This document shows, piece after piece, positions 53,821-62,595 of a stretch of DNA of 64,000 bases. Numbering within the stretch: position 1 is the stretch's first letter; each line of letters opens with the position of its first letter. Origin of the DNA: Rhodocytophaga rosea. Its GTDB lineage: Bacteria > Bacteroidota > Bacteroidia > Cytophagales > 172606-1. The position numbers and the translations under genes were made by a program. Location: the NCBI RefSeq assembly GCF_010119975.1, contig NZ_CP048222.1, positions 8,284,501 through 8,348,500 on the forward strand, given 5' to 3'. A model generated the notes under the pieces. The model saw only the letters and a program-made list of their open reading frames with translations. It did no database searches and was not told where the DNA came from.

Positions 53821-53855
53821 AAAAAAGGCAAGGAATCTGGTTCCCTGCCTTTTTT
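53821..53855. terminator. bidirectional terminator between convergent genes
   Basis: AAAAAAGGCAAGGAA pairs with TTCCCTGCCTTTTTT; one mismatch is a G-U pair in the minus-strand RNA. T-runs of six or more follow in both directions. Confidence 0.8.
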
Positions 53856-53871
53856 TGTAAAAATCCAATTC

Positions 53872-54531
53872 TTAGAAGCCAATGCCAACAAAGAATTGTA
53901 AGCCCTGGTTTTTAGCATTGCGGGTAAGTTGACCGGCAATATCGCTGTTACCTATTTCACGCAAGCCATACATATACCGTGCGCCTATCTGAAATCCTTT
54001 GATATCAACAGCCAAACCCCCAGCCAGACCATAATCTACCCGCTGGAAATCGTCTTCATCCAGCTCAGCTACCATACCTGTAGACAAATCTTCCCGCAGA
54101 TTTTTCACATTGGCATTGAACAGGTACGATACATAAGGGCCAGCCTGTATGCTAACAGGTCCTAGGGTAACTGCTGCCAGTACAGGAAGATCAATATAGT
54201 TCAGATTGAATCTGATATCTCCATCCTGTGTGAACGGAATGTTGCGGTAGCTCCCGATTTTAGTTCCTTTGGAAGACCACATCAATTCAGGTTGGATGGC
54301 GAAATATTCACCTAATGGTGCTTTCATCCATACCCCGGCATGTAAGCCTGCTTTCATTTTTTCATCATCTACATCGTCTACATACAAATTGGTCAGGTTA
54401 AGACCTCCTTTTACACCAAATCTAATTTGGGTATCATCGTTTTGGGCAAAACCAGTGTTTGAAACGAAGAATAAAGCGGCGGCCAAAAAGCTGATGCCCG
54501 CTAACTTTTTAACTGAGAATGTGTTTTTCAT
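53872..54531 (-). CDS. PorT-like outer-membrane beta-barrel protein
   Basis: The 219-residue protein has a signal peptide (cleaved near residue 29, SNTGFAQ) and an eight-strand-type barrel: FGVKGGLNLTNLYVDD, GLHAGVWMKAPLG, FAIQPELMWSSKGTK, IDLPVLAAVTLGPVSIQAGPYVSYLF, and the terminal strand ending FVGIGF (terminal Phe). This is the DUF3575/PorT family pattern in Bacteroidetes. Function not defined; such proteins are structural or transport-related. It is probably a single-gene unit. Confidence 0.88.
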   Translation of the reverse strand: MKNTFSVKKLAGISFLAAALFFVSNTGFAQNDDTQIRFGVKGGLNLTNLYVDDVDDEKMKAGLHAGVWMKAPLGEYFAIQPELMWSSKGTKIGSYRNIPFTQDGDIRFNLNYIDLPVLAAVTLGPVSIQAGPYVSYLFNANVKNLREDLSTGMVAELDEDDFQRVDYGLAGGLAVDIKGFQIGARYMYGLREIGNSDIAGQLTRNAKNQGLQFFVGIGF

Positions 54532-54606
54532 ACAAATATAATTTTATTTAGCTGGTAATGAGAGTATGTACGGATAAGGCGCTTTTAGGTTGTACATTAT
54601 TTAAGC

Positions 54607-54634
54607 AAAAAAGCAGGAAAAAGCCTGCTTTTTT
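54607..54634. terminator. terminator of the isocitrate dehydrogenase gene
   Basis: AAAAAAGCAGG pairs exactly with CCTGCTTTTTT around a 6-nt loop. It lies 27 bp after the stop at 54661 on the minus strand and has six T downstream. Confidence 0.82.
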
Positions 54635-54660
54635 GTATATCTGTAGTAATCAAGCTTTTA

Positions 54661-56109
54661 TTATTCTCCCTGTCCGACTGAATAACCTGGTTTACCATCG
54701 AATGTGCAGAGATTTTCGATTTTAATAAAATCATATCCGGCAGATTGTATTTTGGCAAGCAAAGCAAGGATTTGTTCATGCGAAACTACTCCCCCATTCT
54801 GGCTTACATACCGGCAGCGCCAGTGATCGGTACAGAAGGTTTCCGGCAAGCCATCCGGATATACTTTTACACCCCGGTTAGAGATCATGGTCAATTTTAA
54901 ACCTTCGCTGGTTACTTTCTCCAATGCTTTTCCCAAATCATCAGCCGAACCCTTATCCCAGTCTAAAAATACATCTACGCCTACCAGATCTTTTTTACGT
55001 TTGGCCTGCTGGGCTTCCTGATGGGTATGAATAGGCTTGGGAGCTGATTGATAGCTAATAGTTTTAAACAAGTGCGGTTTTCTGCCCAGGCGTTTAATTA
55101 CGGCTTCTGCAAATTCCTTTGTGCCTACTTTTTGTTTGCTAACATCCGGCTTAAACACATCTCCGGTATGAATACCTGCCTCAATCGTACTCAGCCAGGC
55201 GTTGTGAATTTTTGCCGCAACTTCAGGCTGACCTATATGTACCAGCATCATAATTGCTCCATGCAATAACCCAGATGGATTGGCAATACCCTGGCCAGCA
55301 ATAGAAGGCGCAGATCCATGAATGGCCTCAAACATGGCACACTGATCGCCGATGTTGGCAGAACCACCCATCCCTACAGAACCTGCAATTTGTGCAGCAA
55401 TATCTGAAATAATATCGCCATACAAATTCAGCGTTACAATCACTCCGAAGCGTTCTGGTTCGTCGGCCAGCAAGGCAGAGCCAATATCGATAATCCAGTG
55501 CTCTTTTTCCAGATCTGGATATTCCTGTCCAATCTGATCAAATACCTTATGAAACAAGCCATCGGTCAGTTTCATGATATTGTCTTTGGTAAGGCAGGTC
55601 ACTTTTTTGCGTCCATATGCCCTGGCATACTCAAAGGCATACCGGATAATTTTCTCACAACCCGGCCTGGATATAATTTTTAAACACTGCACTACCTGCT
55701 CGGTTTGCTGATGTTCAATACCGGCATATAGATCTTCTTCATTTTCCCTAATAATTACCAGATCCATCTTGGGGTGTTTGGTCACTACAAAAGGATGATA
55801 GGACTGGCAGGGGCGCACATTGGCATATAAACCAAGCATTTTACGGGTGGTTACGTTCAGACTGGTATAGCCGCCACCCTGAGGGGTAGTAATGGGCGCT
55901 TTCAGAAATACTTTGGTGCGCCGTAGTGATTCCCAGGCTGAGGGTTCAATGCCGGTTTTTACCCCTTTCAGGTACAATTTTTCCCCTATTTCAATCACTT
56001 CTTTTTCCAGTTGTGCTCCTGCGGCATCTAATATTTGCAGGGTAGCTTCCATGATTTCAGGTCCGATGCCATCTCCATAGGCTACTGTAATTGTTGTTTT
56101 CTGAGACAT
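54661..56109 (-). CDS. icd: NADP-dependent isocitrate dehydrogenase, long Thermus-like type
   Basis: The 482-residue protein oxidises isocitrate to 2-oxoglutarate and CO2. Core signatures: VAYGDGIGPEIMEATL (9-24), LNVTTRKMLGLYANVRPC, LVIIRENEEDLYAGIEH, and GSVGMGGSANIGDQCAMFEAIHGSAPSIAGQGIANPSG. It carries a C-terminal extension of about 130 residues (from LVGVDVFLDWDKG on), as in the Thermus enzyme but not in E. coli Icd. It is probably single-gene. Confidence 0.93.
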   Translation of the reverse strand: MSQKTTITVAYGDGIGPEIMEATLQILDAAGAQLEKEVIEIGEKLYLKGVKTGIEPSAWESLRRTKVFLKAPITTPQGGGYTSLNVTTRKMLGLYANVRPCQSYHPFVVTKHPKMDLVIIRENEEDLYAGIEHQQTEQVVQCLKIISRPGCEKIIRYAFEYARAYGRKKVTCLTKDNIMKLTDGLFHKVFDQIGQEYPDLEKEHWIIDIGSALLADEPERFGVIVTLNLYGDIISDIAAQIAGSVGMGGSANIGDQCAMFEAIHGSAPSIAGQGIANPSGLLHGAIMMLVHIGQPEVAAKIHNAWLSTIEAGIHTGDVFKPDVSKQKVGTKEFAEAVIKRLGRKPHLFKTISYQSAPKPIHTHQEAQQAKRKKDLVGVDVFLDWDKGSADDLGKALEKVTSEGLKLTMISNRGVKVYPDGLPETFCTDHWRCRYVSQNGGVVSHEQILALLAKIQSAGYDFIKIENLCTFDGKPGYSVGQGE

Positions 56110-56431
56110 ATCCGGTGTGAGTTTAAATGATTAGAAGTTAGAACCTGGATTTAGAGGCTAGAATATGGAAATTAGATGTATTGGTTATAACAGTTATGTC
56201 AGTATAGCTTACATAGCATAAATTTGAAATACTATTAAATCAAGCATATGAATAAACTTCGGCTACAATTTCCGATTTTTAACTTCTATCCTTCCCTATC
56301 AGGTTCCCGCAAATATAACAGCCTATGACGAGTATATATGTTTTAGCCCAAATCTTTTATAGAAGCCTGAGTTGAATTTAAATTTCTGGATTATATACTA
56401 TCTTTGCGCCTTCATAAACGAAACATAAGCC
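56110..56431. other. 322-bp intergenic region with a promoter
   Basis: The left part shows degenerate TTAGA-type words and no gene. The right end holds TATCTTTG (56399-56406), an exact match to the TAnnTTTG -7 element, giving the enoyl-CoA hydratase a leader of about 20 nt. A TTGA at 56372 is a possible -33 element, though spacing is long. Confidence 0.55.
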
Positions 56432-57217
56432 ATGCTGGCATTAGATAACATTAATATATTGACTAAGGACGGAATTCTGACTGCTGTCATTAACCGGCCT
56501 TCTAAAATGAATGCCCTAAACCTTACAACCATTGAAGAAGTTTGCGATGTAATCCAGGAATCCTATGACAATCCAAGCATTAAAGGGGTGATTTTTACTG
56601 GCGAAGGAGAAAAAGCCTTTGTTGCCGGCGCAGATATAGCAGAGATTGCTTCCCTCAATGAAGTAAGCAGCCGCAAATTTTCGGAACGGGGGCAAGAGAT
56701 TTTTGCCATGATTGAAAACTGCCCCAAACCAGTAATCGCTGCTGTAAACGGATATGCTTTAGGAGGTGGCTGCGAACTGGCAATGGCTTGTCATATACGT
56801 ATTGCTGTGGAAACGGCCAAATTTGGACAGCCAGAAGTAAACCTGGGCTTGATTCCAGGATATGGAGGTACCCAGCGGCTTACCCAGCTGGTAGGCAAGG
56901 CAAAAGCCATGGAACTGATCATGACAGCTGATATTATTACTGCCCAGGAGGCAAAATCTATTGGTCTTGTGAATCATGTGGTTGATACACAGGCAGAACT
57001 TTTGCCAAAGGCTGAAGAACTGATGCGGAAAATCCTGAGTAAAGCGCCTCTGGCTATCGAAATGGTGATCAGTTGTGTAAATGCGGTGTATAATAAAGAA
57101 GAAAACGGATACCAGACAGAAGCTAATTCTTTCAGCATCTGCTGTAAATCGGAAGATTTTAAAGAAGGCACCAAAGCTTTCCTGGAAAAACGGCCAGCCA
57201 AATTTCAAAGAAAATAA
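56432..57217 (+). CDS. enoyl-CoA hydratase
   Basis: The 261-residue crotonase-fold protein has the oxyanion-hole segment KAFVAGADIAEI (61-72) and both catalytic glutamates: E115 in GGGCELA and E135 in FGQPEVNLG, 20 residues apart as in rat mitochondrial crotonase. It hydrates trans-2-enoyl-CoA to 3-hydroxyacyl-CoA in fatty acid oxidation or butyrate metabolism. Its promoter is at 56399-56406. No other beta-oxidation gene is adjacent. Confidence 0.93.
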   Translation: MLALDNINILTKDGILTAVINRPSKMNALNLTTIEEVCDVIQESYDNPSIKGVIFTGEGEKAFVAGADIAEIASLNEVSSRKFSERGQEIFAMIENCPKPVIAAVNGYALGGGCELAMACHIRIAVETAKFGQPEVNLGLIPGYGGTQRLTQLVGKAKAMELIMTADIITAQEAKSIGLVNHVVDTQAELLPKAEELMRKILSKAPLAIEMVISCVNAVYNKEENGYQTEANSFSICCKSEDFKEGTKAFLEKRPAKFQRK

Positions 57218-57234
57218 AATTATGTCTGTAGTTA

Positions 57235-57291
57235 CTGGTCTTTAGTCTTTGGTAAAATAAAATCTATCTTCCTCCTTTTACTAAAGACCAG
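57235..57291. repeat. inverted repeat CTGGTCTTTAGT / ACTAAAGACCAG
   Basis: Twelve-base arms (57235-57246 and 57280-57291) match exactly across 33 bp. It lies 17 bp after the enoyl-CoA hydratase stop and could be a loose transcription stop or an mRNA-end hairpin. Confidence 0.45.
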
Positions 57292-57315
57292 CGACCAACG
57301 ACTAATGACCAACTC
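57281..57315 (+). repeat. ACTAATGACC-type low-complexity words before the flippase gene
   Basis: AAGACCAGCGACCAACG continues as ACTAATGACCAACTCCC and runs straight into the start codon at 57318. The units of about 7 bp (GACCAAC, ACTAATG) resemble the words at 46948-46996. Confidence 0.45.
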
Positions 57316-57317
57316 CC

Positions 57318-58814
57318 ATGAGTGTACTAAAAAAACTGGCTGGCGAAACAGCATTGTATGGTTTGAGTAGTATTGTAGGCCGCCTGCTTAATTATTTACT
57401 GGTTCCATTGCATACAGCTGTGTTTGCACCTGCCGAATTTGGGGTAAATGCCAAGTTATATGCTTATGTGGCCTTCTTTAACGTATTATACACGTATGGA
57501 CTGGAAACTGCTTATTTCCGTTTTGCTTCTAAGGCAAAAGATGAAAATTACTATAATGTTGCCCTCAGCTCTATCATTCTAAGCAGCAGTTTGCTTTCGG
57601 GACTTATTATCATACTTTCTCCACAGATTGCCAATGCTCTCGGATATCCAGACAGAGACCATTTAGTCCGTTGGCTGGCCATTATTATAGCCATTGATGC
57701 CATTGTAGCCATACCTTTTGCCCGGTTGCGTTTGCAGAAAAAAGCCAAAACCTTTGCACTGGCCCGTATGGCAAACATTCTGCTCACCGTTTTTCTCAAT
57801 ATTTTCTTTCTGATTTTCTGTAAGGATATTTATGAAGGAAAGTATTTGCAAAGCCTGAAACCTCTCGTAGAAACCATTTATTTTCCTTCGCTGGGCATTG
57901 GCTACATCGTGCTTTCAAATCTGATTGCCAATGCGGCTTTCTTTCTGCTGCTCTACCGTTCCTTCCTTCAGTTCCGCTTCCGGCTGGATAAACAAATACT
58001 CCAATCTATGTGGATATATGCCTATCCCATTCTGATCATGAGCCTTGCCGGAACCACTAACCTGATGACAGACCGCATTTTGCTGGAAACTTTTCTGCCA
58101 GAGAATTTTTATCCTGGCAAAACACCTGCGGAAGCGCTGGGAATATATGCAGGCTGTTATAAACTTTCTATTTTTATGACACTGGCTATTCAGGCTTTCC
58201 GCTATGCAGCTGAACCTTTCTTTTTCTCCCAGTCGGAAGATAAAAATGCACCTGGCACCTTTGCTCTAGTTACCAAATGGTTCATTATTGTGTGTGTGCT
58301 CATCTGGCTGGGGGTAAGTGTCAATCTGGATATTATCGGCTTGTTTTTGCGCAGCAAAGACTACCGGGAAGGTTTAGCCGTTGTGCCTGTTTTATTACTG
58401 GCTAATTTATTCCTGGGCGTATATTACAATTTATCTGTCTGGTTTAAGCTCAGCGACAAAACGTATTATGGCACTTACATTACTCTTACCGGTGCTGCAA
58501 TTACCGTAATTGGTAATATGCTGCTGATTCCTGTTTTCGGTTATATGGGTTGCGCGTATACTTTTCTGCTTTCCTGTATAGTAATGACAGTATTGTGTTA
58601 TACATTGGGAAATAAATACTATCCGGTGCCGTATGATATAAAATCGGCGGTTACCTATATTATAAGCGCTGCACTACTAATTTATATCGGGTTTAATTTT
58701 CCGTCCAGTAACCAGGTAATCGCTACTGCTTTTCACTTGTTCTTATGCCTGGTATTTGCTGCCATTGTATTTGTGATGGAACGGTCTACATTCAGGTCAC
58801 GGAAAGTGTGGTAG
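57318..58814 (+). CDS. polysaccharide flippase (Wzx/MATE-like)
   Basis: The 498-residue protein has 14 predicted membrane helices. It matches polysaccharide biosynthesis (Wzx-like) transporters of the MOP superfamily: [20 protein letters not shown] at the start and [24 protein letters not shown] in the middle. These flip lipid-linked oligosaccharides across the inner membrane. The substrate is unknown. No glycosyltransferase is adjacent in the window. A dUTPase gene follows 110 bp later. Confidence 0.88.
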   Translation: MSVLKKLAGETALYGLSSIVGRLLNYLLVPLHTAVFAPAEFGVNAKLYAYVAFFNVLYTYGLETAYFRFASKAKDENYYNVALSSIILSSSLLSGLIIILSPQIANALGYPDRDHLVRWLAIIIAIDAIVAIPFARLRLQKKAKTFALARMANILLTVFLNIFFLIFCKDIYEGKYLQSLKPLVETIYFPSLGIGYIVLSNLIANAAFFLLLYRSFLQFRFRLDKQILQSMWIYAYPILIMSLAGTTNLMTDRILLETFLPENFYPGKTPAEALGIYAGCYKLSIFMTLAIQAFRYAAEPFFFSQSEDKNAPGTFALVTKWFIIVCVLIWLGVSVNLDIIGLFLRSKDYREGLAVVPVLLLANLFLGVYYNLSVWFKLSDKTYYGTYITLTGAAITVIGNMLLIPVFGYMGCAYTFLLSCIVMTVLCYTLGNKYYPVPYDIKSAVTYIISAALLIYIGFNFPSSNQVIATAFHLFLCLVFAAIVFVMERSTFRSRKVW

Positions 58815-58924
58815 CCGCAGATAGTATCCTTAAGGAGGCAGCAATAAACTTTTCTGCTACATCAACAATTATACAATACCCTTTGTATCTTCTGATCAAT
58901 AATCAAAAGCGTATTCATAAACTT

Positions 58925-59365
58925 ATGACAAACACCCAGGTAAAAATCATTAACCAATCCCGGCATCCGCTTCCCTCCTACCAGACCGAACATTCGGCCG
59001 GTATGGACCTCCGGGCTAATATTGAAGCTTCGGTTACCTTACAACCCCTTCAGCGGCAGCTTATTCCCACCGGTTTATTCATCGAACTGCCCCATGGCTA
59101 CGAAGCACAAATCAGGCCCAGAAGCGGACTGGCTTTCAAACATGGCATTACCGTTTTAAATAGCCCGGGAACGATAGATGCTGATTACCGGGGCGAGGTG
59201 AAAGTGCTGCTGATCAATTTATCTGATACGGCTTTTACCATCGAAAATGGCGAGCGTATTGCCCAGATGGTGATTGCAGCTTATGAAAAAATTTCCTGGC
59301 AAACAGCAGAAGCACTTTCTGACACGGCCAGAGGCGCAGGAGGATACGGAAGTACTGGCAAATAA
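58925..59365 (+). CDS. dut: dUTP diphosphatase
   Basis: From the ATG at 58925 the protein has 146 residues; a longer frame from 58745 overlaps the flippase gene and is rejected. All five trimeric dUTPase motifs are present: [39 protein letters not shown] and the C-terminal [11 protein letters not shown]. It converts dUTP to dUMP and PPi, preventing uracil in DNA. A clear terminator follows. Confidence 0.96.
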   Translation: MTNTQVKIINQSRHPLPSYQTEHSAGMDLRANIEASVTLQPLQRQLIPTGLFIELPHGYEAQIRPRSGLAFKHGITVLNSPGTIDADYRGEVKVLLINLSDTAFTIENGERIAQMVIAAYEKISWQTAEALSDTARGAGGYGSTGK

Positions 59366-59417
59366 TGTGTTGTCTGGCCTACCAGCTTAAGAATTTCATT
59401 GTAATACCATTCAATTT

Positions 59418-59455
59418 AAAGTCTGTTATGCCTTCAGGGAAGAGTAACAGACTTT
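59418..59455 (+). terminator. terminator after dut
   Basis: AAAGTCTGTTA pairs exactly with TAACAGACTTT, 16-nt loop, then AGCTTTTTC. It lies 52 bp after the dut stop. Confidence 0.75.
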
Positions 59456-59609
59456 AGCTTTTTCTTGTCTTCCCAAGTTACCCTTTCAAACGTATACCTG
59501 TATCATCTCCTTTAACTAGATTGTCTCCTTATCAATCATTCTGTTAAAATATCCGGATAGTAACTTAATATGAATTTTTATTAATATATTTATAACAAAT
59601 GTGTACCCC

Positions 59610-60173
59610 ATGCTGGAAACTGCTCAGCTCCATATTGACCATTACTTACTAATCCGGCTCAAATCAGGAGATGAAACTGCTTTCCGGGAAATATATCATA
59701 AGTATCATAAGCCTCTCCATTTTATTGCCTACAAATACTTAAAAAACAATGATTTATCGGACGATGCGCTGCAGGATATCTTCCTGAAATTATGGATAAA
59801 CAGAGAATCATTGAATGAGAATTTATCTTTAAAAGGCTTTTTATTTACTTCCCTTAAAAATCATTTGCTCAATATTCTCCGCAACCATAAAGTTCATCAG
59901 AGTAAGCAGTCGGAAGCGGCCAGTTCTATGGAAGTAATTGTAAATGAAACAGAGGGCAATCTGCAATATGGCGAATACAACCAGATTGTGCAGAATGGTA
60001 TAGAAAAATTATCTCCGCAGAAAAAGCATATTTTTAAATTACGGGCATTAGATGGATTGAATAATGAAGAAGTTGCCAGAGAATTACAATTGTCCATTAA
60101 CACCGTAAAATTTCAGTTTTCGCAGGCGACCAAGTTCCTCCGGAAATATCTGAAGAAAGAAGCAGACATTTAA
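59610..60173 (+). CDS. ECF RNA polymerase sigma factor
   Basis: From the ATG at 59610 the protein has 187 residues; GTG at 59601 is an in-frame alternative. Region 2 is FREIYHKYHKPLHFIAYKYLKNND...DDALQDIFLKLW (about 24-65), and region 4 is ALDGLNNEEVARELQLSINTVKFQFSQATKFL (about 148-180). This is the Bacteroidetes FecI-like ECF class, usually paired with FecR. Here the next gene is an FAD-dependent oxidase on the opposite strand, so it is a stand-alone sigma gene. It could partner with FecR at 48968-50002 or with one outside the window. Confidence 0.9.
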   Translation: MLETAQLHIDHYLLIRLKSGDETAFREIYHKYHKPLHFIAYKYLKNNDLSDDALQDIFLKLWINRESLNENLSLKGFLFTSLKNHLLNILRNHKVHQSKQSEAASSMEVIVNETEGNLQYGEYNQIVQNGIEKLSPQKKHIFKLRALDGLNNEEVARELQLSINTVKFQFSQATKFLRKYLKKEADI

Positions 60174-60254
60174 GCAGAAGCACTAGAGATGAGCCAGCAG
60201 TCAGAAGTAAAAAGTTTGACTAGTGGCCATATTTATTTCCAGGCAATCCTGCTA

Positions 60255-61601
60255 TCAGGTAGTATAAAAACCATTACTCAAAAATTCATTGCGGAATTTC
60301 CCTTGAGGATCGTATCTGGTAATCAGTTTTTTAAAGTCGGTTAGCTTTTCATAACGGGACGCTAGTACTTGGGATGACATCGTGAACAACTTACCCCAGT
60401 GTGGCCTTGCATTAAAAGGAGCTAATTCTTTTTCTATCACAGGCAACAATTTACTCACAGCCGGCCAGTCCTGTTTCCAGGTAAAATGAATGGCTACACT
60501 TGGTTGTTTATAACAAGGGCTCATCCACAAATCGTCGGCTTCAATGGTGCGTATTTCCGATATGAACAAATGCGGTCCAATCTGTTTTCCCATTCGTTGT
60601 ATAGCCATAAAGGCTTCTACAGCTTGCGTGCGGGGAACAAAATATTCTGCCTGTAATTCTTTGCCGCTGCTTGGCGTAAAACCCATTTTAAAGTGTGGCA
60701 AGCGTTCATACCAGGGTCCTTTTACCCCCATTTGTTCGGTACAGTTTTCTGCGGAAAGTTCTGCGATCGGATGCATATTTTTAGTAGCCGCTTTTGCACC
60801 GAAAAATCCCTGTGCTGTTTCATTCATGGCAGCTTCGTGCACACGCCTTTTTACCCATACCTCATTGATGCTTTCCTGCTGCCAGTCTGTAAACAAGCTC
60901 ACGCTATATCCGGCTGACACGATTTTATCAAAATTATCTTTTAACTGAGTAAGCGGCAGTTTTTCATACACATACTGCTGCATCATATAGGTGGGCTCAA
61001 TCCGGAGGGTAACTTTTGTTACGATTCCCAGTGCCCCAAGTCCCACGACAACGCCATTAAAGGTATCTCCATCTTTTTCTTTAGACAAGGTATGAACCGT
61101 TCCATCGGCGGACACCATTTCCAGACCTACCACAGCCGTAGCGAGATTGCCCATTTTAACACCAGAACCATGTGTTGCCGTAGTGCAGGAACCTGCTACA
61201 GAAATATGGGGAAGCGAGGCAAGATTATGTAAAGCAAAGCCTTTTTCGTGCAGATAAGGAGCCAGCTCTCCATACTTAATTCCTCCCTCCACAGTAACGG
61301 TCCTGGCATTGGTATCTAATGAAACTACCTTATTGATGTCTCTTAAGGAAAGCAGGTTATCCTTGCTATCGGCGATCCGGTTAAAGCAATGCCGGGTGCC
61401 CAGTCCTTTGAGCCTGGTATATTTTTTTACAAGGCTTTGTATTTCTGTAAGCGTTTTAGGATAGTATACTTTATCTGTGCTGTATTCTATATTTCCGGCC
61501 CAGTTCTTCAATTTTTCATTTGGTTTAAATGCCTGTAAAGGTAAGATCATACTACCTGCGGCCACAGCAGAAGATACCTGCAAAAATTTTCTCTTTTTCA
61601 T
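60255..61601 (-). CDS. FAD-dependent oxidase (aldonolactone/alditol oxidase type)
   Basis: The 448-residue protein has a Tat-like signal with K-K-R-K-F-L in place of R-R-x-F-L, followed by hydrophobic AVAAGSMILPLQAF. The vanillyl-alcohol-oxidase-type FAD domain follows (about 40-215). H71 (GTRHCFNRI) is at the position that binds FAD covalently in alditol oxidase, and SVAGSCTTATHGSG (about 130-144) is the phosphate loop. The ALO C-terminal domain ends FRNEFLSNGF. The likely reaction is oxidation of a sugar alcohol or aldonolactone with O2. Substrate unproven. Confidence 0.85.
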   Translation of the reverse strand: MKKRKFLQVSSAVAAGSMILPLQAFKPNEKLKNWAGNIEYSTDKVYYPKTLTEIQSLVKKYTRLKGLGTRHCFNRIADSKDNLLSLRDINKVVSLDTNARTVTVEGGIKYGELAPYLHEKGFALHNLASLPHISVAGSCTTATHGSGVKMGNLATAVVGLEMVSADGTVHTLSKEKDGDTFNGVVVGLGALGIVTKVTLRIEPTYMMQQYVYEKLPLTQLKDNFDKIVSAGYSVSLFTDWQQESINEVWVKRRVHEAAMNETAQGFFGAKAATKNMHPIAELSAENCTEQMGVKGPWYERLPHFKMGFTPSSGKELQAEYFVPRTQAVEAFMAIQRMGKQIGPHLFISEIRTIEADDLWMSPCYKQPSVAIHFTWKQDWPAVSKLLPVIEKELAPFNARPHWGKLFTMSSQVLASRYEKLTDFKKLITRYDPQGKFRNEFLSNGFYTT

Positions 61602-61783
61602 AAGTGAAGGAGGTTAACCGAATAACAATACTTGCTCAAAAAAGCAGCCTATCTTTTGATACAAAAAGAACTAGCCAGAAGAAAGATACTCATTTTTTGA
61701 TACAGATGGCTTTCATTATAAAAATACTTAAATACTTACAAAAATTGTAAAGCCAGTAAGTATTATAAATTACTTATGTATTC

Positions 61784-62503
61784 CTAGATGAGATCGAATA
61801 AATTGCGGACACCAATCTGACGGGCTTTGGTGAAACCTTCTCCATATTTTACGCCTATAGAATGCCCCCATTCCTGCGCTCTGGCCGAGAGAAAATCTAC
61901 GAATTCCGGAGAGGAAATATAGGTATTAGGTTCCGGGCTATTGGGATCATAAAACTGGGTTTTATACGCCCGGATGGCAGCTACTTTCTGCTCCCAGTAA
62001 GAAGTGATATCCACCACAAAATCAGGTTTAATATACCGGTCCTGTATGAAATGATACATGGCTTTTGGCCGCCAGGCTTCCTGTAACTGATTATCCCGGT
62101 AAGTAATTATTTTTTTAAGGCCAGATAAAAAGCAGGCATCTACCTCCAGTTGAGCACCTTTTCCATGATCCGGATGACGGTCTTCTATGGCATTGAGCAG
62201 CACAATTTCCGGCTGATAGGCACGAATGGCAGCAATTAGCTCCATCTGATGAAAACGGTCATTCTGAAAAAAGCCGTCGGCAAAATTCATATTCTCCCGT
62301 ACATCCAGGCTGAGTAGTTTGCTGGCTTCTGCCGCTTCTTCTTTTCTGGTTTCCGGAGTCCCTCTGGTCCCTAATTCACCCCTCGTCAAATCAATTACAC
62401 CTACTTTGTGGCCCAGGGATTTATGCAGCAATAAGGTGCCGGCACAGGAAAGTTCTACATCGTCGGGATGGGAGGCAATCGCCAGAATATCAAGTTTAAT
62501 CAT
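61784..62503 (-). CDS. bshB1: bacillithiol biosynthesis deacetylase BshB1
   Basis: From the ATG at 62503 (MIKLDILAIASHPDDVELSC) the protein has 239 residues; a start at 62527 adds eight unlikely residues. Zinc and catalytic residues are H12, D15 (SHPDDVE), and the EDRHPDHGKGAQL motif (about 113-125). It deacetylates GlcNAc-malate to GlcN-malate in bacillithiol synthesis. bshA and bshC are not in the window. Bacillithiol persulfide is the known kind of substrate for CstB-like enzymes, linking this gene to the 11.6 kb fusion (inference). Confidence 0.93.
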   Translation of the reverse strand: MIKLDILAIASHPDDVELSCAGTLLLHKSLGHKVGVIDLTRGELGTRGTPETRKEEAAEASKLLSLDVRENMNFADGFFQNDRFHQMELIAAIRAYQPEIVLLNAIEDRHPDHGKGAQLEVDACFLSGLKKIITYRDNQLQEAWRPKAMYHFIQDRYIKPDFVVDITSYWEQKVAAIRAYKTQFYDPNSPEPNTYISSPEFVDFLSARAQEWGHSIGVKYGEGFTKARQIGVRNLFDLI

Positions 62504-62595
62504 AGGTAGTGGTGATAGACCTGGCAATTATTGGGTAAAAGCCAGAATATAGCAAGTATAGCAACAATCTGCTTGTTTTTTATACAAATACCTGA

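Noticed and set aside
60544-60948. Plus-strand 134-codon frame
   Set aside because: Antisense to the FAD-dependent oxidase.
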